Of a stretch of DNA of 64,000 nt, positions 39,646 to 48,128 are shown one piece after another; within the stretch, counting starts at the first letter, position 1; every line of letters starts with the position of its first letter. The stretch is from Halothiobacillus sp. (GTDB lineage: Bacteria; Pseudomonadota; Gammaproteobacteria; JAAZVP01). The position numbers and the translations under genes were made by a program. The notes beneath the pieces are model-generated. The model did not search any database, was not told the DNA's origin, and saw only the letters and a program-made list of their open reading frames with translations. The stretch lies in contig JAAZVP010000002.1 of assembly GCA_018623495.1 (NCBI GenBank), positions 24,600 to 88,599 on the forward strand, written 5' to 3'.

Positions 39646-40900
39646 TTGACCGTCGCCTGGATCAGCCACCCCGACTGCCTCGCCCACGCCCCGAGCGGCT
39701 GGCACCCGGAAAACCCCGCGCGCCTGGAGGTTCTGGAACGCGCGGCGTCGGGGCTGCCGGCCGGGCGCATCGCCCGCCTTTCCGCACCGGCGGCCGAGGA
39801 TGCCGCCCTGGAACGCGCCCACGATCCCCGCTACCTCCGGGCGCTGGCCGAGCAGGCACCCGGGCGCGGCACGCTGGCCGTGGACGCCGACACCTACCTG
39901 GGACCCGAATCTAGGGAACCTCTGCACGAATCGATGGCGCCTCTGCGGGACCGCCAAGGGTCCAGATGCAAGGCGCAGCTCGCAGTGAATGGCCGTCGCC
40001 CTTTACCAGAGCTGCAACACAGCAGATGGGCCCTTGGCGGCCCGCCCGAATGGGGCTTGCGGGTTTGCCCGCACTCTTGTTCATGCCGCACATCCGTGTG
40101 CGGCACCCTGCGGGCGCCCAAAGGCGTGCAACCCGGCTTTCCTGCCGGGTTGTGCCCGGTCCTCGACGGGCAATCAGCCCGCCTTCGGCCCGGCGCCTCG
40201 ATTGCGAACAAACCCGCAAGCCAGAGACGCCATCGATTCGTGCAGAGGTTCCCAGCCTGCCTGCCGGCGGGCCGCGGGTGGCGTCATGCGGGGCATCGAC
40301 CGGGTACTTGCCGGCGACTTCGCCGCGGCCTTTGCCGCCACCCGTCCCCCCGGCCACCACGCCGCCACCCGCCAGCCCATGGGCTTCTGCCTGGTCAACC
40401 ACCTGGCCGTGGGCGCCCTGCATGCGCTGGAGACCGGCGGCATCGAGCGCCTGGCGGTGGTGGACTTCGACGTCCACCCGGGCAACGGCACCCACGCAAT
40501 CCTCGGCCACGACCGGCGGGTGCTCGAAGTGGGCATGCACCAGCAAGGGCTCTGGCCGGCGGCGGAGACCGTCGGCCCCGCGAGCGTGGCGCTGCCCCGT
40601 GGCAGCGAGGGCCGCGTCCTGCGCCGGGCCTGGCAACGACACTGCCGGCCGGCGCTGGTCGATTTCCGGCCCGGGCTGGTGCTGGTATCGGCGGGTTTCG
40701 ATGCCCACCGCGACGATCCGCTGGGCGGGCTGGGCTGGCGCGACGCGGACTACGGCTGGCTGGGCGAGCAGCTGGCGGGGCTCGGGGTTCCGCTGGTGGC
40801 GGTGCTGGAAGGCGGCTACGAGCCGGCGGCGCTGGGCTGCGCGGTGCCGGCATTCCTCGCCGGGCTCGACGCCTCGCGGGACCGTGGTGGCGGTTCATGA
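39646..40900 (+). pseudogene. histone deacetylase-family gene disrupted by a MITE
   Basis: The 5' part (TTG start, TVAWISHPDCLAHAPSGWHPENPARLEVLE to DADTYLGPES, ending near 39912) and the 3' part (PACRRAAGGVMRGIDRVLAG onward, from about 40256) are the two halves of a HDAC/acetylpolyamine amidohydrolase-like protein. Active-site motifs survive in the 3' half: RPPGHHA, DFDVHPGNGTHA, SAGFDAHRDDP, EGGY. They are separated by a 340-bp inverted-repeat element and lie in different frames (offset +1). The 3' half has kept an open frame, so disruption appears recent. A second, intact family member lies at 46133. Confidence 0.88.
39914..40253. mobile_element. 340-bp MITE-like element
   Basis: Perfect 26-bp terminal inverted repeats start GGGAACCTCTGCACG at the left (39914-39939) and end in the reverse complement at the right (40228-40253). 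Inside are several smaller palindromes (CCGCACATCCGTGTGCGG, CAACCCGGC...GCCGGGTTG) and no transposase-like ORF. It splits a deacetylase gene, which proves insertion. No clean target-site duplication is seen: the left flank is CTA or CTAG, the right flank AGC or CAG. The parent IS family is not assigned. Confidence 0.85.
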
Positions 40901-41463
40901 CCCACCCGCACGATCATGCGGGCACAGATCTGGTCGACATCCAGGGTGGGCCGCCGTTCGAGGGCCGACATCGCCATGCCCTCCATGGAATCGAGCGTGA
41001 ACCCGGGGCTCACCCGCATCATCTCGCGCCCGCGGCGCATCATCTGCTTGAGGCGCGCCGCCCCCTCGATCAGCGTCTGCGAGTCGCGGGCACTGAGATA
41101 CAGGGTGCCGTCGGGCCGCGGGCGGAGGCAGGCATCCATGTAGACCTGGTCCGGACCCACCGGCCGGTACTCGCGCATGTCGACGGCGAGGCCGTCGTGG
41201 ACGAGCTCCAGGTCCACCGCCCGGAAAAAGTCCACCGCCTGGCCGGTGGCCCGGTTCCCCAGCTGTTCCTGGGAGGCCAGTGAGGCCGGCGCGTCGGCGG
41301 GCACGGGCTCGCGACCCTCGATCTCGGGGGTGGCGGCGGTCTCGCCCTGGTCTGCGTAGAACATGCGACCGAAACCCTCGTCCGAGGCGGCCCGGCCGCC
41401 GCCGCCGTCATCGCCGCAACCGGCCAGCAGCCCGATCAGACCGATGAGCATGAATACGCGCAT
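40816..41463 (-). CDS. predicted lipoprotein
   Basis: 215 residues with a lipoprotein signal peptide (MLIGLIGLLAGC, lipobox LAGC) followed by a Gly/Asp linker. The mature part contains two alternating segments, AVDFFRAVDLELVHDGLAVDMREYRPVGPDQVYMDAC and LYLSARDSQTLIEGAARLKQMMRRGREMMRV, with no recognised family. The last 28 or so codons, rich in Pro/Ser/Ala, lie antisense to the 3' end of the deacetylase pseudogene, so the tail may be a recent extension. Function unknown. Confidence 0.7.
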   Translation of the reverse strand: MRVFMLIGLIGLLAGCGDDGGGGRAASDEGFGRMFYADQGETAATPEIEGREPVPADAPASLASQEQLGNRATGQAVDFFRAVDLELVHDGLAVDMREYRPVGPDQVYMDACLRPRPDGTLYLSARDSQTLIEGAARLKQMMRRGREMMRVSPGFTLDSMEGMAMSALERRPTLDVDQICARMIVRVGHEPPPRSREASSPARNAGTAQPSAAGS

Positions 41464-41526
41464 GGCACCATGATAGACCGCCGCGGGGACGGGGTCATGC
41501 CGGCCGGAGAAACCTTTGGTTATGCG

Positions 41527-41557
41527 GCATTGATAATCATTATGCAGCTGCTATAGT
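41527..41557 (+). promoter_or_regulatory. Fur box overlapping a promoter
   Basis: GCATTGATAATCATTATGC (41527-41545) contains the GATAATCATTAT core of the Fur consensus and is nearly palindromic. It covers the -35 TTGATA, which is 16 bases from the -10 TATAGT (41552-41557). Binding of Fe-Fur would block transcription of the gene at 41599. Confidence 0.75.
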
Positions 41558-41598
41558 CGCGGGCATTGTCTTTGGAAACGCTTGCGAGGAATCCGACC

Positions 41599-41991
41599 AT
41601 GAAACAGTTCATGCTCCAGGAGAAGTACCCGGTCTTCACCCTCGAGATCGGCAAGAACGAGACCACCTTCGACAGCGTCGACGCCATCATCGACGAGCTC
41701 AAGTCCAGGGTGGACGCCCACCCCGTGGCGACCTACATCGCCACCTTCGACCACTACGCCCACACCAGCGGCCTGGAGAACGGCGAGATCGCCGAGGGCA
41801 TCGAGGCGGCCAAGAACCTCGTCTTCTGCTTCGGCATCAAGCTGCCCGGGCCGGACGTGATGTCGGTTCGCCCGCGCTCCATCGGCGTGACCGACATGGG
41901 CGACAAGTTCGTGGTCAACTTCCTCGAGCCGCCCATGCCCGTGGCCACCGAGGCGATGGAGACCTGGGTCAAGGCCCTCAAGAACCAGTGA
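41599..41991 (+). CDS. DUF6858 family protein, probably iron-regulated
   Basis: 130 residues, start MKQFMLQEKYPVFTLEIGKNET at 41599, cytoplasmic, no signal peptide. Features of the family are DELKSRVDAHPVATYIATFDHYAHT, NLVFCFGIKLP and VRPRSIGVTDMGDKFVVNFLEPP. Homologues occur in sulfur- and hydrogen-oxidising bacteria; the function is unknown. The Fur box directly on its promoter is the best clue and suggests a role under iron limitation. A TetR gene follows 57 bases later. Confidence 0.8.
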   Translation: MKQFMLQEKYPVFTLEIGKNETTFDSVDAIIDELKSRVDAHPVATYIATFDHYAHTSGLENGEIAEGIEAAKNLVFCFGIKLPGPDVMSVRPRSIGVTDMGDKFVVNFLEPPMPVATEAMETWVKALKNQ

Positions 41992-42048
41992 CCCCCGGGC
42001 GGGGGCGCCGCACTGGCATCACCGGCCACGGTGGGATATCGTTGAAGG

Positions 42049-42642
42049 ATGGCTGAGCCACGTTTTCAAACGGTCCCGGCGGGTGATGCCAAGGCACGGG
42101 TGCTGGACACGGCCCTGAGCCTGTTCACCCGCAAGGGCTATTTCAACACGTCGCTGCAGGATATCCGCAAGGAATCGGGTATCAGCATCGGCTCGATCTA
42201 TCACCACTTCGAGAACAAGGAAGACCTCGCCCGCAACCTCTTCCACAGCCTGCTGGAGCGTTTCGAGGCCTCGGTACAGCAGATCGTCGCCGACCACGGC
42301 GACTGCCGCTCGCGATGTCGCGCGGTGATGAAGGACATGTTCGACATCGCCGGGGACCACCCGGAGATGATGATCTTCATCCTCTACGCCCGCCACCGCG
42401 AGTTCATGCCCCACGAGCGCACCATCTGCTCCGCCCGCCCCTTCGAGATCACCCGCGAGTTCATCCGCCAGGGCATGGACGACGGCGAGATCCGCCCGAT
42501 GGACACCTGGGTGGCCGCCTCGGCACTGTTCGGCGGCGCGGTGCGCATCATCCAGCTGCACCTCGACGGCGCCCTGCCCGACGCCCTCGACAGCTACTTC
42601 GAACAGACCTGGGAAGCCGGCTGGCGCGCCGTCGCCGCCTGA
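42049..42642 (+). CDS. TetR-family transcriptional regulator
   Basis: 197 residues. The N-terminal helix-turn-helix is ARVLDTALSLFTRKGYFNTSLQDIRKESGISIGSIYHHFENKEDL, very typical of TetR. The ligand domain contains three cysteines (GDCRSRCRAV and TICSARP), so thiol or sulfur-species sensing is conceivable but unproven. It lies 74 bases upstream of the periplasmic DsrE gene, and a TAGAAC-N4-GTTCTA dyad typical of TetR operators lies between them. Confidence 0.9.
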   Translation: MAEPRFQTVPAGDAKARVLDTALSLFTRKGYFNTSLQDIRKESGISIGSIYHHFENKEDLARNLFHSLLERFEASVQQIVADHGDCRSRCRAVMKDMFDIAGDHPEMMIFILYARHREFMPHERTICSARPFEITREFIRQGMDDGEIRPMDTWVAASALFGGAVRIIQLHLDGALPDALDSYFEQTWEAGWRAVAA

Positions 42643-42685
42643 CGTCGCCGGAGGCCATGCATTCGGGAAGGCTTTGCGCTAGGGT

Positions 42686-42701
42686 TAGAACACTCGTTCT
42701 A
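42686..42701. promoter_or_regulatory. TetR-type operator dyad
   Basis: TAGAACACTCGTTCTA is a perfect 6-4-6 inverted repeat, flanked by GGG and CCC, 15 bases before the DsrE-family gene and just after the TetR gene. Confidence 0.65.
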
Positions 42702-42715
42702 CCCAGGAGAATCCC

Positions 42716-43219
42716 ATGCGCACGAACCGCCTCGCCCTCCTCCCCGCGCTCCTCGCCACCCTGCTGCTGGCCTCGCCGCTGCACGCGGCCCCGGGCATCG
42801 ACGATGCCCGGGCGCTCACCGGCGTGGAAGAGGCAAAGGGAGTATTCTTCTTCGACTTCGATGACCCGCAGAAGCTGGCCACCTACCTGCAGATCGTGGA
42901 GAACAGCCACGCGGGCTTCGAGCGCCAGGGGGTCGACCCCGACCTGGTGATGATCTTTATCGGCCCCACGGTGAAGTACCTCACTACCGACCCGGCGCCG
43001 GCGATCGCCGACAACCATGCCGCGACGATGATGGAGATCGAGCAGAACGTCGCCGACCTGGCCGAGCTCGGGGTTCGCCTGGAGGTCTGCGCGGTGGCCA
43101 CCGAGGTCTTCGGCGTGGACAACGCAACCCTGATGCCCGGCCTGCATCTCACGGCCGACGGCTTCGTGGCCCTGATCGGCTACCAGGAGCAGGGCTACAG
43201 GCTGGTCCCGCTGTTCTAG
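42716..43219 (+). CDS. periplasmic DsrE/DsrF-like protein
   Basis: 167 residues with a signal peptide (LLPALLATLLLASPLHA). The mature protein follows the DsrE/F/TusD fold pattern: VFFFDFDDPQKLATYLQIVEN, VMIFIGPTVKYLT, ELGVRLEVCAVATEVFGVDN and a final DGFVALIGYQEQGYRLVPLF. One cysteine sits in the position often used for sulfur transfer. AGGAG precedes the ATG. The adjacent TetR and operator suggest inducible expression; a role in periplasmic sulfur handling is inference from the fold. Confidence 0.8.
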   Translation: MRTNRLALLPALLATLLLASPLHAAPGIDDARALTGVEEAKGVFFFDFDDPQKLATYLQIVENSHAGFERQGVDPDLVMIFIGPTVKYLTTDPAPAIADNHAATMMEIEQNVADLAELGVRLEVCAVATEVFGVDNATLMPGLHLTADGFVALIGYQEQGYRLVPLF

Positions 43220-43279
43220 AAGGCGACTGGACCCGGCGATGTCCGGGGCTCGACGAATGCACCTGAAGCGCCTGGATGG

Positions 43280-43349
43280 CCGGGGCGCCCCTCTTTCCCT
43301 CTCCCCGCCGGGGAGCGGGCCAGGGTGAGGGGACGTCCCGGCGCCCCGG
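43280..43349. repeat. nested palindromic (REP-like) element
   Basis: CCCTCTCCCCGCCGGGGAGCGGG with a nearby GGGTGAGGGG follows a palindrome style common in intergenic bacterial repeats, and an outer stem CCGGGGCGCC/GGCGCCCCGG encloses it. It lies between two convergent genes and could also attenuate transcription. Confidence 0.6.
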
Positions 43350-43385
43350 ACCGAGCCACGCCGTCCGTCTCGTCCGAACCTTGAG

Positions 43386-46064
43386 CTAAAGCCGCTTTTT
43401 CACCACCACCACATCGTCGTCGTAGTGGCTCTTCTGGGTGACGAAGCCCAGCCGCTCGACCATGTGCTGCATCACCCGGTTCTCGGCAAGCACCTCGCCC
43501 TCCATCAGCCGCAGGCCCTTGGCCCGGGCCGCGCGCATCAGGGCATCCATCAGGTGCGAGCCGATGCCCCGGTGGTGCCAGTCGTCGGCCACCACGATGG
43601 CGAACTCGCAGCTCTCGCCGTCCGGCTGGATGGTGTAGCGGGCCACGCCGATCTCGGTCTCCTCGCCAGCGCCCCCGGTCACGGCGATGAAGGCCATCTC
43701 GCGGTCGTAGTCGATCTGGGTGAAGCGCACCAGCATCTCCGGGGTGAGCTCCTGCAGCGCCTGCATGAAACGCATGTACTTGGACTGCTCGGAGAGGTTG
43801 CGCACGAAGCTCTGTTCGATATCGGCATCCTCGGGACGGATGGGCCGGATGACGATATCCTGGCCGTCGGGCAGCTGGATCTCCTCGGAGAGGTGCACCG
43901 GGTAGGGGTGGATGGCCATGTGCGAGTAGCGATCCGGGGTGACCGGCGGATAGTCCACCGCGATCCGGGCATCGGCGGCGATCACGCCCGCCTCGTCGGC
44001 GATCAGCGGGTTGATGTCGAGTTCGCGGATCTCGGGCAGCTCGCAGACCATTTCCGAGATGCGCAGCAGGGTCCGCTCAATGGCCTCGAGGTCCGCGGCC
44101 GGCAGGTTGCGGAACCGGTCCAGCTGGCGAGCCACGCGGGTGCGCTCGATCAGCCGCTGGGCCATGTAGGCGTTCAGCGGCGGCAGCTCCACGGCCCGGT
44201 CGCGGTGGATCTCCACCGCCGTGCCACCGCCGCCGAAGGAGATCACCGGGCCGAAGACGGGATCGCGGATCACGCCCAGCATCAGCTCGCGGCCGGCGGG
44301 CTTTTTCACCATGGGCTCGACGGTGATGCCGTCGATCTTCGCTTCGGGGGCGGCCTCGCGCACCGCGGCCATCATCTCGTTGAACACGCTGCGCACCGCC
44401 TGGGCGTTGGAGATCCCCAGCCGCACGCCGCCGATGTCGGACTTGTGCGACAGCTCCGCCGAGCTGATCTTCATGGCCACCGGGAACCCCATGGACTCGG
44501 CGGCCACCAGCGCCTCCTGGGCGGTATGGGCCATCACCGCCTGGGCCACGGGGATCTGGAAGGCGCGCAGGATCGCCTTGGACTCCAGCAGGGTGAGCGA
44601 GCGCCGCCCCTCGGCCAGCACCCGCTCGATGATCAGCCGCGCGCCGCCGACGTCCGGCTCCTGGCGCTCCCCCAGCGATTCGGGCACCTGCACCAGGAGC
44701 TTCTGGTTGCGGTGGTAGGTGGCGAGATAGGCGAAGGCCTCCACCGCCGACTCCGGCGCCGGGTAGTGGGAGATGCCCCGGTCGGCGAACCGCTGGCGGG
44801 CCTCGTGCACCTGTTCCTCGCCCATCCAGCAGGTGAGCACCGGCTTTTTCGAGGCGTCCACGCCCTCGATGACGCCCTCGGCGGCGCCGGTGGGGTCGGT
44901 CATGGCCTGCGGGGTGAGCATCACCAGCAGGCCGTCGACGCCGTCGTCCTCCAGGCAGGTGGCCACCGCCTCGCGGTAGCGCTCGGGGGTGGCGTCGCCG
45001 AGGATGTCCACCGGGTTGCCGTGGGACCACTGCTCGGGCAGAAAGCCCTCGAGGCGCTCCATGGTCTGGTCGCCGAGCTCGGCCATGCGCACGTTCATCT
45101 CCACCGCCCGGTCGGTGGCCATCACCCCCGGCCCGCCGCCGTTGGTGATGATGCCCAGGCGGTTCTCGCGGATGCGACTGCCGCTGGCCAGCACCTGGGC
45201 CACGGAGAAGAGCTGGGTCACGGTGGTGGCCCGCACCACGCCGGCCCGCTGCAGGGCGGCGTCGAAGACGTCGTCCCCGCCCACTAGGGCGCCGGTGTGG
45301 GACATCGCCGCACGCGAGCCCTCGGCATGGCGGCCCGACTTGATCACCACCACCGGCTTCATCCGGGCCGCGGCCCGCAGGCCACTCATGAACCGGCGGG
45401 CATTGCGCACCCCTTCCACGTAGAGCAGGATACTGTGGGTGCGGGGGTCGACGGCGAGATAGTCGAGCACCTCGCCGAAATCGACATCGGCGGCATCGCC
45501 CAGGGAGGCCACCGCGGAAAAGCCGATCTGGCGCGATTCCGCCCAGTCGAGGATGGCCGTGCACAGCGCCCCCGACTGGGACACCAGCGCCAGGTTGCCC
45601 GGCAGGGCGTCGTTCTTGGAGAAGGTGGCGTTGAGCCCGATCTCCGGGCGCATGATGCCCAGGCAGTTGGGGCCGATGATCCGCAGGCCGTGGTGACGGG
45701 CCGACTCCAGCACGTTGTTCTGCAGTCGTTCGCCCTTGGGCCCGGTCTCGGCGAAACCCGCCGAGAGGATCACCGCGCCGGCGATGCCGTGCTCGCCGCA
45801 TTCGTGGATGATGTCGGGGACGGTGGGCGCAGGGGTGGCGATCACCGCCAGGTCGATGGGCTGGCCGATCTCGCTCACCGACGGGTAGCAGGTCCGCCCC
45901 TGGATCTCGTCGTGCTTGGGGTTGACGGCGTAGAGCTCGCCGTCGAAACCGGCCTCGAGCATGTTGGCGAACACCCGCATGCCGACGGACTCGGGACGCT
46001 CGCTGGCGCCGATGACCGCGATGCTGCGGGGCGAGAAGAGACGGCTGAGATAATGGGCTCCCAT
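43386..46064 (-). CDS. Pat-type protein acetyltransferase (ADP-forming acyl-CoA synthetase-GNAT fusion)
   Basis: 892 residues in the order CoA-binding domain (ASERPESVGMRVFANM), succinyl-CoA-ligase-like domains, ATP-grasp (about 470-700, VAMKISSAELSHKSDIGGV, GVIRDPVFGPVISFGGGG), and a C-terminal GNAT domain (about 730-890) with the acetyl-CoA loop WHHRGIGSHLMDALMRAAR. This is the architecture of Salmonella Pat/E. coli YfiQ, which acetylate lysines of acetyl-CoA synthetase and other proteins. It is divergent, across 68 bases, from an intact deacetylase-family gene, which suggests opposed activities. Confidence 0.9.
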   Translation of the reverse strand: MGAHYLSRLFSPRSIAVIGASERPESVGMRVFANMLEAGFDGELYAVNPKHDEIQGRTCYPSVSEIGQPIDLAVIATPAPTVPDIIHECGEHGIAGAVILSAGFAETGPKGERLQNNVLESARHHGLRIIGPNCLGIMRPEIGLNATFSKNDALPGNLALVSQSGALCTAILDWAESRQIGFSAVASLGDAADVDFGEVLDYLAVDPRTHSILLYVEGVRNARRFMSGLRAAARMKPVVVIKSGRHAEGSRAAMSHTGALVGGDDVFDAALQRAGVVRATTVTQLFSVAQVLASGSRIRENRLGIITNGGGPGVMATDRAVEMNVRMAELGDQTMERLEGFLPEQWSHGNPVDILGDATPERYREAVATCLEDDGVDGLLVMLTPQAMTDPTGAAEGVIEGVDASKKPVLTCWMGEEQVHEARQRFADRGISHYPAPESAVEAFAYLATYHRNQKLLVQVPESLGERQEPDVGGARLIIERVLAEGRRSLTLLESKAILRAFQIPVAQAVMAHTAQEALVAAESMGFPVAMKISSAELSHKSDIGGVRLGISNAQAVRSVFNEMMAAVREAAPEAKIDGITVEPMVKKPAGRELMLGVIRDPVFGPVISFGGGGTAVEIHRDRAVELPPLNAYMAQRLIERTRVARQLDRFRNLPAADLEAIERTLLRISEMVCELPEIRELDINPLIADEAGVIAADARIAVDYPPVTPDRYSHMAIHPYPVHLSEEIQLPDGQDIVIRPIRPEDADIEQSFVRNLSEQSKYMRFMQALQELTPEMLVRFTQIDYDREMAFIAVTGGAGEETEIGVARYTIQPDGESCEFAIVVADDWHHRGIGSHLMDALMRAARAKGLRLMEGEVLAENRVMQHMVERLGFVTQKSHYDDDVVVVKKRL

Positions 46065-46132
46065 GGCGAGCGCTGGCCTCCTGGCTGGATTCCGGGAACA
46101 GTGTCAGTCCAACACGCAGCGATTGAAAACCG

Positions 46133-47053
46133 ATGACAGTGGCCATCATTTCCCATCCCGCCTGCCGCGACTACGCCCCGGGCGGCATTCACCCGGACCG
46201 GCCCGACCGGCTGGCCGCCATCGAGGACCAACTGATCGCCTCCGGGCTGGAGATGGTGCTGCGTTTCGTGGATGCGCCGGAGGTGACCCGCGAGCAGCTC
46301 GAGCGGGTCCATACCGGCGCCTACATCGACCACCTGCTGGCGCTGGCGCCGAGCGAGGGGCGCGTGACCCTGGACGACGACACGCCCATGGACCCCGCCA
46401 CCCTGCCCGCTGCCCGGCGGGCCGCCGGGGCGGGCATCCGCGCCGTGGACGGGGTACTGGGCGGGGCGTTCTCCCGCGCCTTCGCCAACGTGCGCCCGCC
46501 GGGCCACCATGCCGGGCCCGATCGCGGCGCCGGCTTCTGCCTGTTCAACAACGTGGCCGTGGCCGCCGCCCATGCGCTGGAGCACCACGGGCTGGAGCGC
46601 GTGGCCATCGTCGACTTCGACGTCCACCACGGCGACGGCACCGAGGCCATCTTCCGCGACGACGCGCGGGTGATGCTCTGCTCGGCCTTCCAGCACCCGT
46701 TCTATCCCTTCACCGGCGCCGACACCCACAGCGAACGCATCATCAACGTGCCGCTCAAGGCCGCCACCGGCAGCGAGGCCTACCGCGCCGCGGTGAGCTC
46801 GGCCTGGTTCGACGCCCTGGAGGCCTTCACACCCGAGATGCTGTTCATCTCGGCGGGCTTCGACGGCCACCGGGAGGACGACATGTCCCACCTGCTCCTG
46901 GGGGAATCCGACTACGGCTGGCTCACCGAGGCCCTGGTGGAGATCGCCGACCAACACTGCCGGGGACGGGTGGTCTCGATGCTCGAGGGCGGCTACACCA
47001 TTCCCTCGCTGGCGCGCAGCGCCTGCGAACACGTGCGCGCACTGATCGGCTGA
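46133..47053 (+). CDS. histone deacetylase-family protein
   Basis: 306-residue zinc hydrolase of the HDAC/acetylpolyamine amidohydrolase superfamily. The motifs are complete: RPPGHHAGPDRGAGFCLFNN (tandem catalytic His), DFDVHHGDGTE (zinc Asp/His), SAGFDGHREDDMS (zinc Asp), and LEGGYTIPSLARS with the transition-state Tyr position represented by EGGY. No signal peptide. It is paralogous to the MITE-broken gene at 39646. Divergent from the Pat-type acetyltransferase, so reversal of protein acetylation is the likely but unproven role. Confidence 0.92.
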   Translation: MTVAIISHPACRDYAPGGIHPDRPDRLAAIEDQLIASGLEMVLRFVDAPEVTREQLERVHTGAYIDHLLALAPSEGRVTLDDDTPMDPATLPAARRAAGAGIRAVDGVLGGAFSRAFANVRPPGHHAGPDRGAGFCLFNNVAVAAAHALEHHGLERVAIVDFDVHHGDGTEAIFRDDARVMLCSAFQHPFYPFTGADTHSERIINVPLKAATGSEAYRAAVSSAWFDALEAFTPEMLFISAGFDGHREDDMSHLLLGESDYGWLTEALVEIADQHCRGRVVSMLEGGYTIPSLARSACEHVRALIG

Positions 47054-47172
47054 GCCGCCGGCCGGGCCCGGCGGAAACGATTCCCGGGAGCCTGCCGTGG
47101 AAACGCCCCCCCCCGGGAGCGGCAAAAGCCGCGATTTCCGGGCCACCTGGCGAAACGCCGGGCCGCGGCCGT

Positions 47173-47976
47173 TCAGCCGCGGATGACTTCCTCGAAGAAG
47201 GCCTTCACGCCGCCGCGCATGAAGTGGTAGTTCTCGATGCCCAGGTCCTCGAGATAGTACTGGAACCAGCGCACCTGCTTGCCGGCCATGTCGTACACCA
47301 GCAGCGGACGCCCCGAGGCGGCCGCCTTTTCCAGGTAGGCCCGCATGCGCTCCTTGGCATCCAGGGAGATGTTGCGCTCCTTGAACACGAACAGGCCCAC
47401 TCCGTCGCGCTGGCGCGGCCCGCGGATGTCGAGGACCATGGGGTTGCCGTTGGCCACCCGGTCGGCGAACGCCTCGGGATCGAGCATGTGGGCGGCGAGG
47501 GCGTCCCCGTCGATCAGGTCGGCGGGGTCCACCGGCGACTCGCCCAGCAGCACCGACTTCTCGGGGTGGGCCCGCGCCCATTCCATGATCCCCGCGTCGA
47601 ACACGCGCAGGTTCTCGATACCCGCCGCGCGGGCCTTTTCCGCCGCCTTGTAGGACTTGAAGCAGGTCCGGCCGTTGCAGTAGGTGACGATGGCCGCGCC
47701 GGGGTTTTTCTGGCGCAGTTCGCGGAAACGCTTGCCGAAGGCGGGATCGTAGAGGGAAATATGCTCGGCGCCCTTGATGTGCAGGGTCTCGTACTCGAAG
47801 CGCGAGCGGACGTCGACCACCACCACCGAACCGAAGTTCGCGTTCAGCTGGTCCAGCTCGATGGGCTCGAGGTTGACGAACACCTCCCGGCCGGGAAAGC
47901 CCTCGTCCTCGGCCGCCAGGGCCGGTGAACCGATCAGCGACGCCAGCAGTGCCAGCATTCCCACCATCACCCGCAT
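47173..47976 (-). CDS. exported tandem rhodanese-domain protein
   Basis: 267 residues, start MRVMVGMLALLASLIGSPALAA at 47976 after a strong GAGGAGG; signal peptide cleaved at ALA-A. Two rhodanese-like domains follow. The first (VVVVDVRSRFEYETLHIKGAEHI ... YCNGRTCFKSYKAA) has the active-loop cysteine. The second (MVLDIRGPRQRDG ... LLVYDMAGKQVRWFQYYLEDLG) has no cysteine in the loop and looks non-catalytic. A periplasmic sulfurtransferase role is inferred. It is divergent from nhaA. Confidence 0.87.
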   Translation of the reverse strand: MRVMVGMLALLASLIGSPALAAEDEGFPGREVFVNLEPIELDQLNANFGSVVVVDVRSRFEYETLHIKGAEHISLYDPAFGKRFRELRQKNPGAAIVTYCNGRTCFKSYKAAEKARAAGIENLRVFDAGIMEWARAHPEKSVLLGESPVDPADLIDGDALAAHMLDPEAFADRVANGNPMVLDIRGPRQRDGVGLFVFKERNISLDAKERMRAYLEKAAASGRPLLVYDMAGKQVRWFQYYLEDLGIENYHFMRGGVKAFFEEVIRG

Positions 47977-48128
47977 CGGATGACCTCCTCTGTCATGTGA
48001 CTGGAAAATTACCACCCCGAGACTAGTGCTTTATCGCTCCCGACGCCAGCCCCCGAGACTGGAAAATCGGCGCCGATAACGCTAGCGTCAGGTGACCAAC
48101 GGCCCCGCCCCGAGGAGACCACAAGCCC

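Noticed and set aside
39914-40253. Possibility that the insert is a complete IS
   Set aside because: At 340 bp with no ORF resembling a transposase, it can only move in trans.
43425-45287. 620-residue plus-strand ORF and the 690-residue ORF at 44077
   Set aside because: Shadow frames of the Pat-type acetyltransferase gene.
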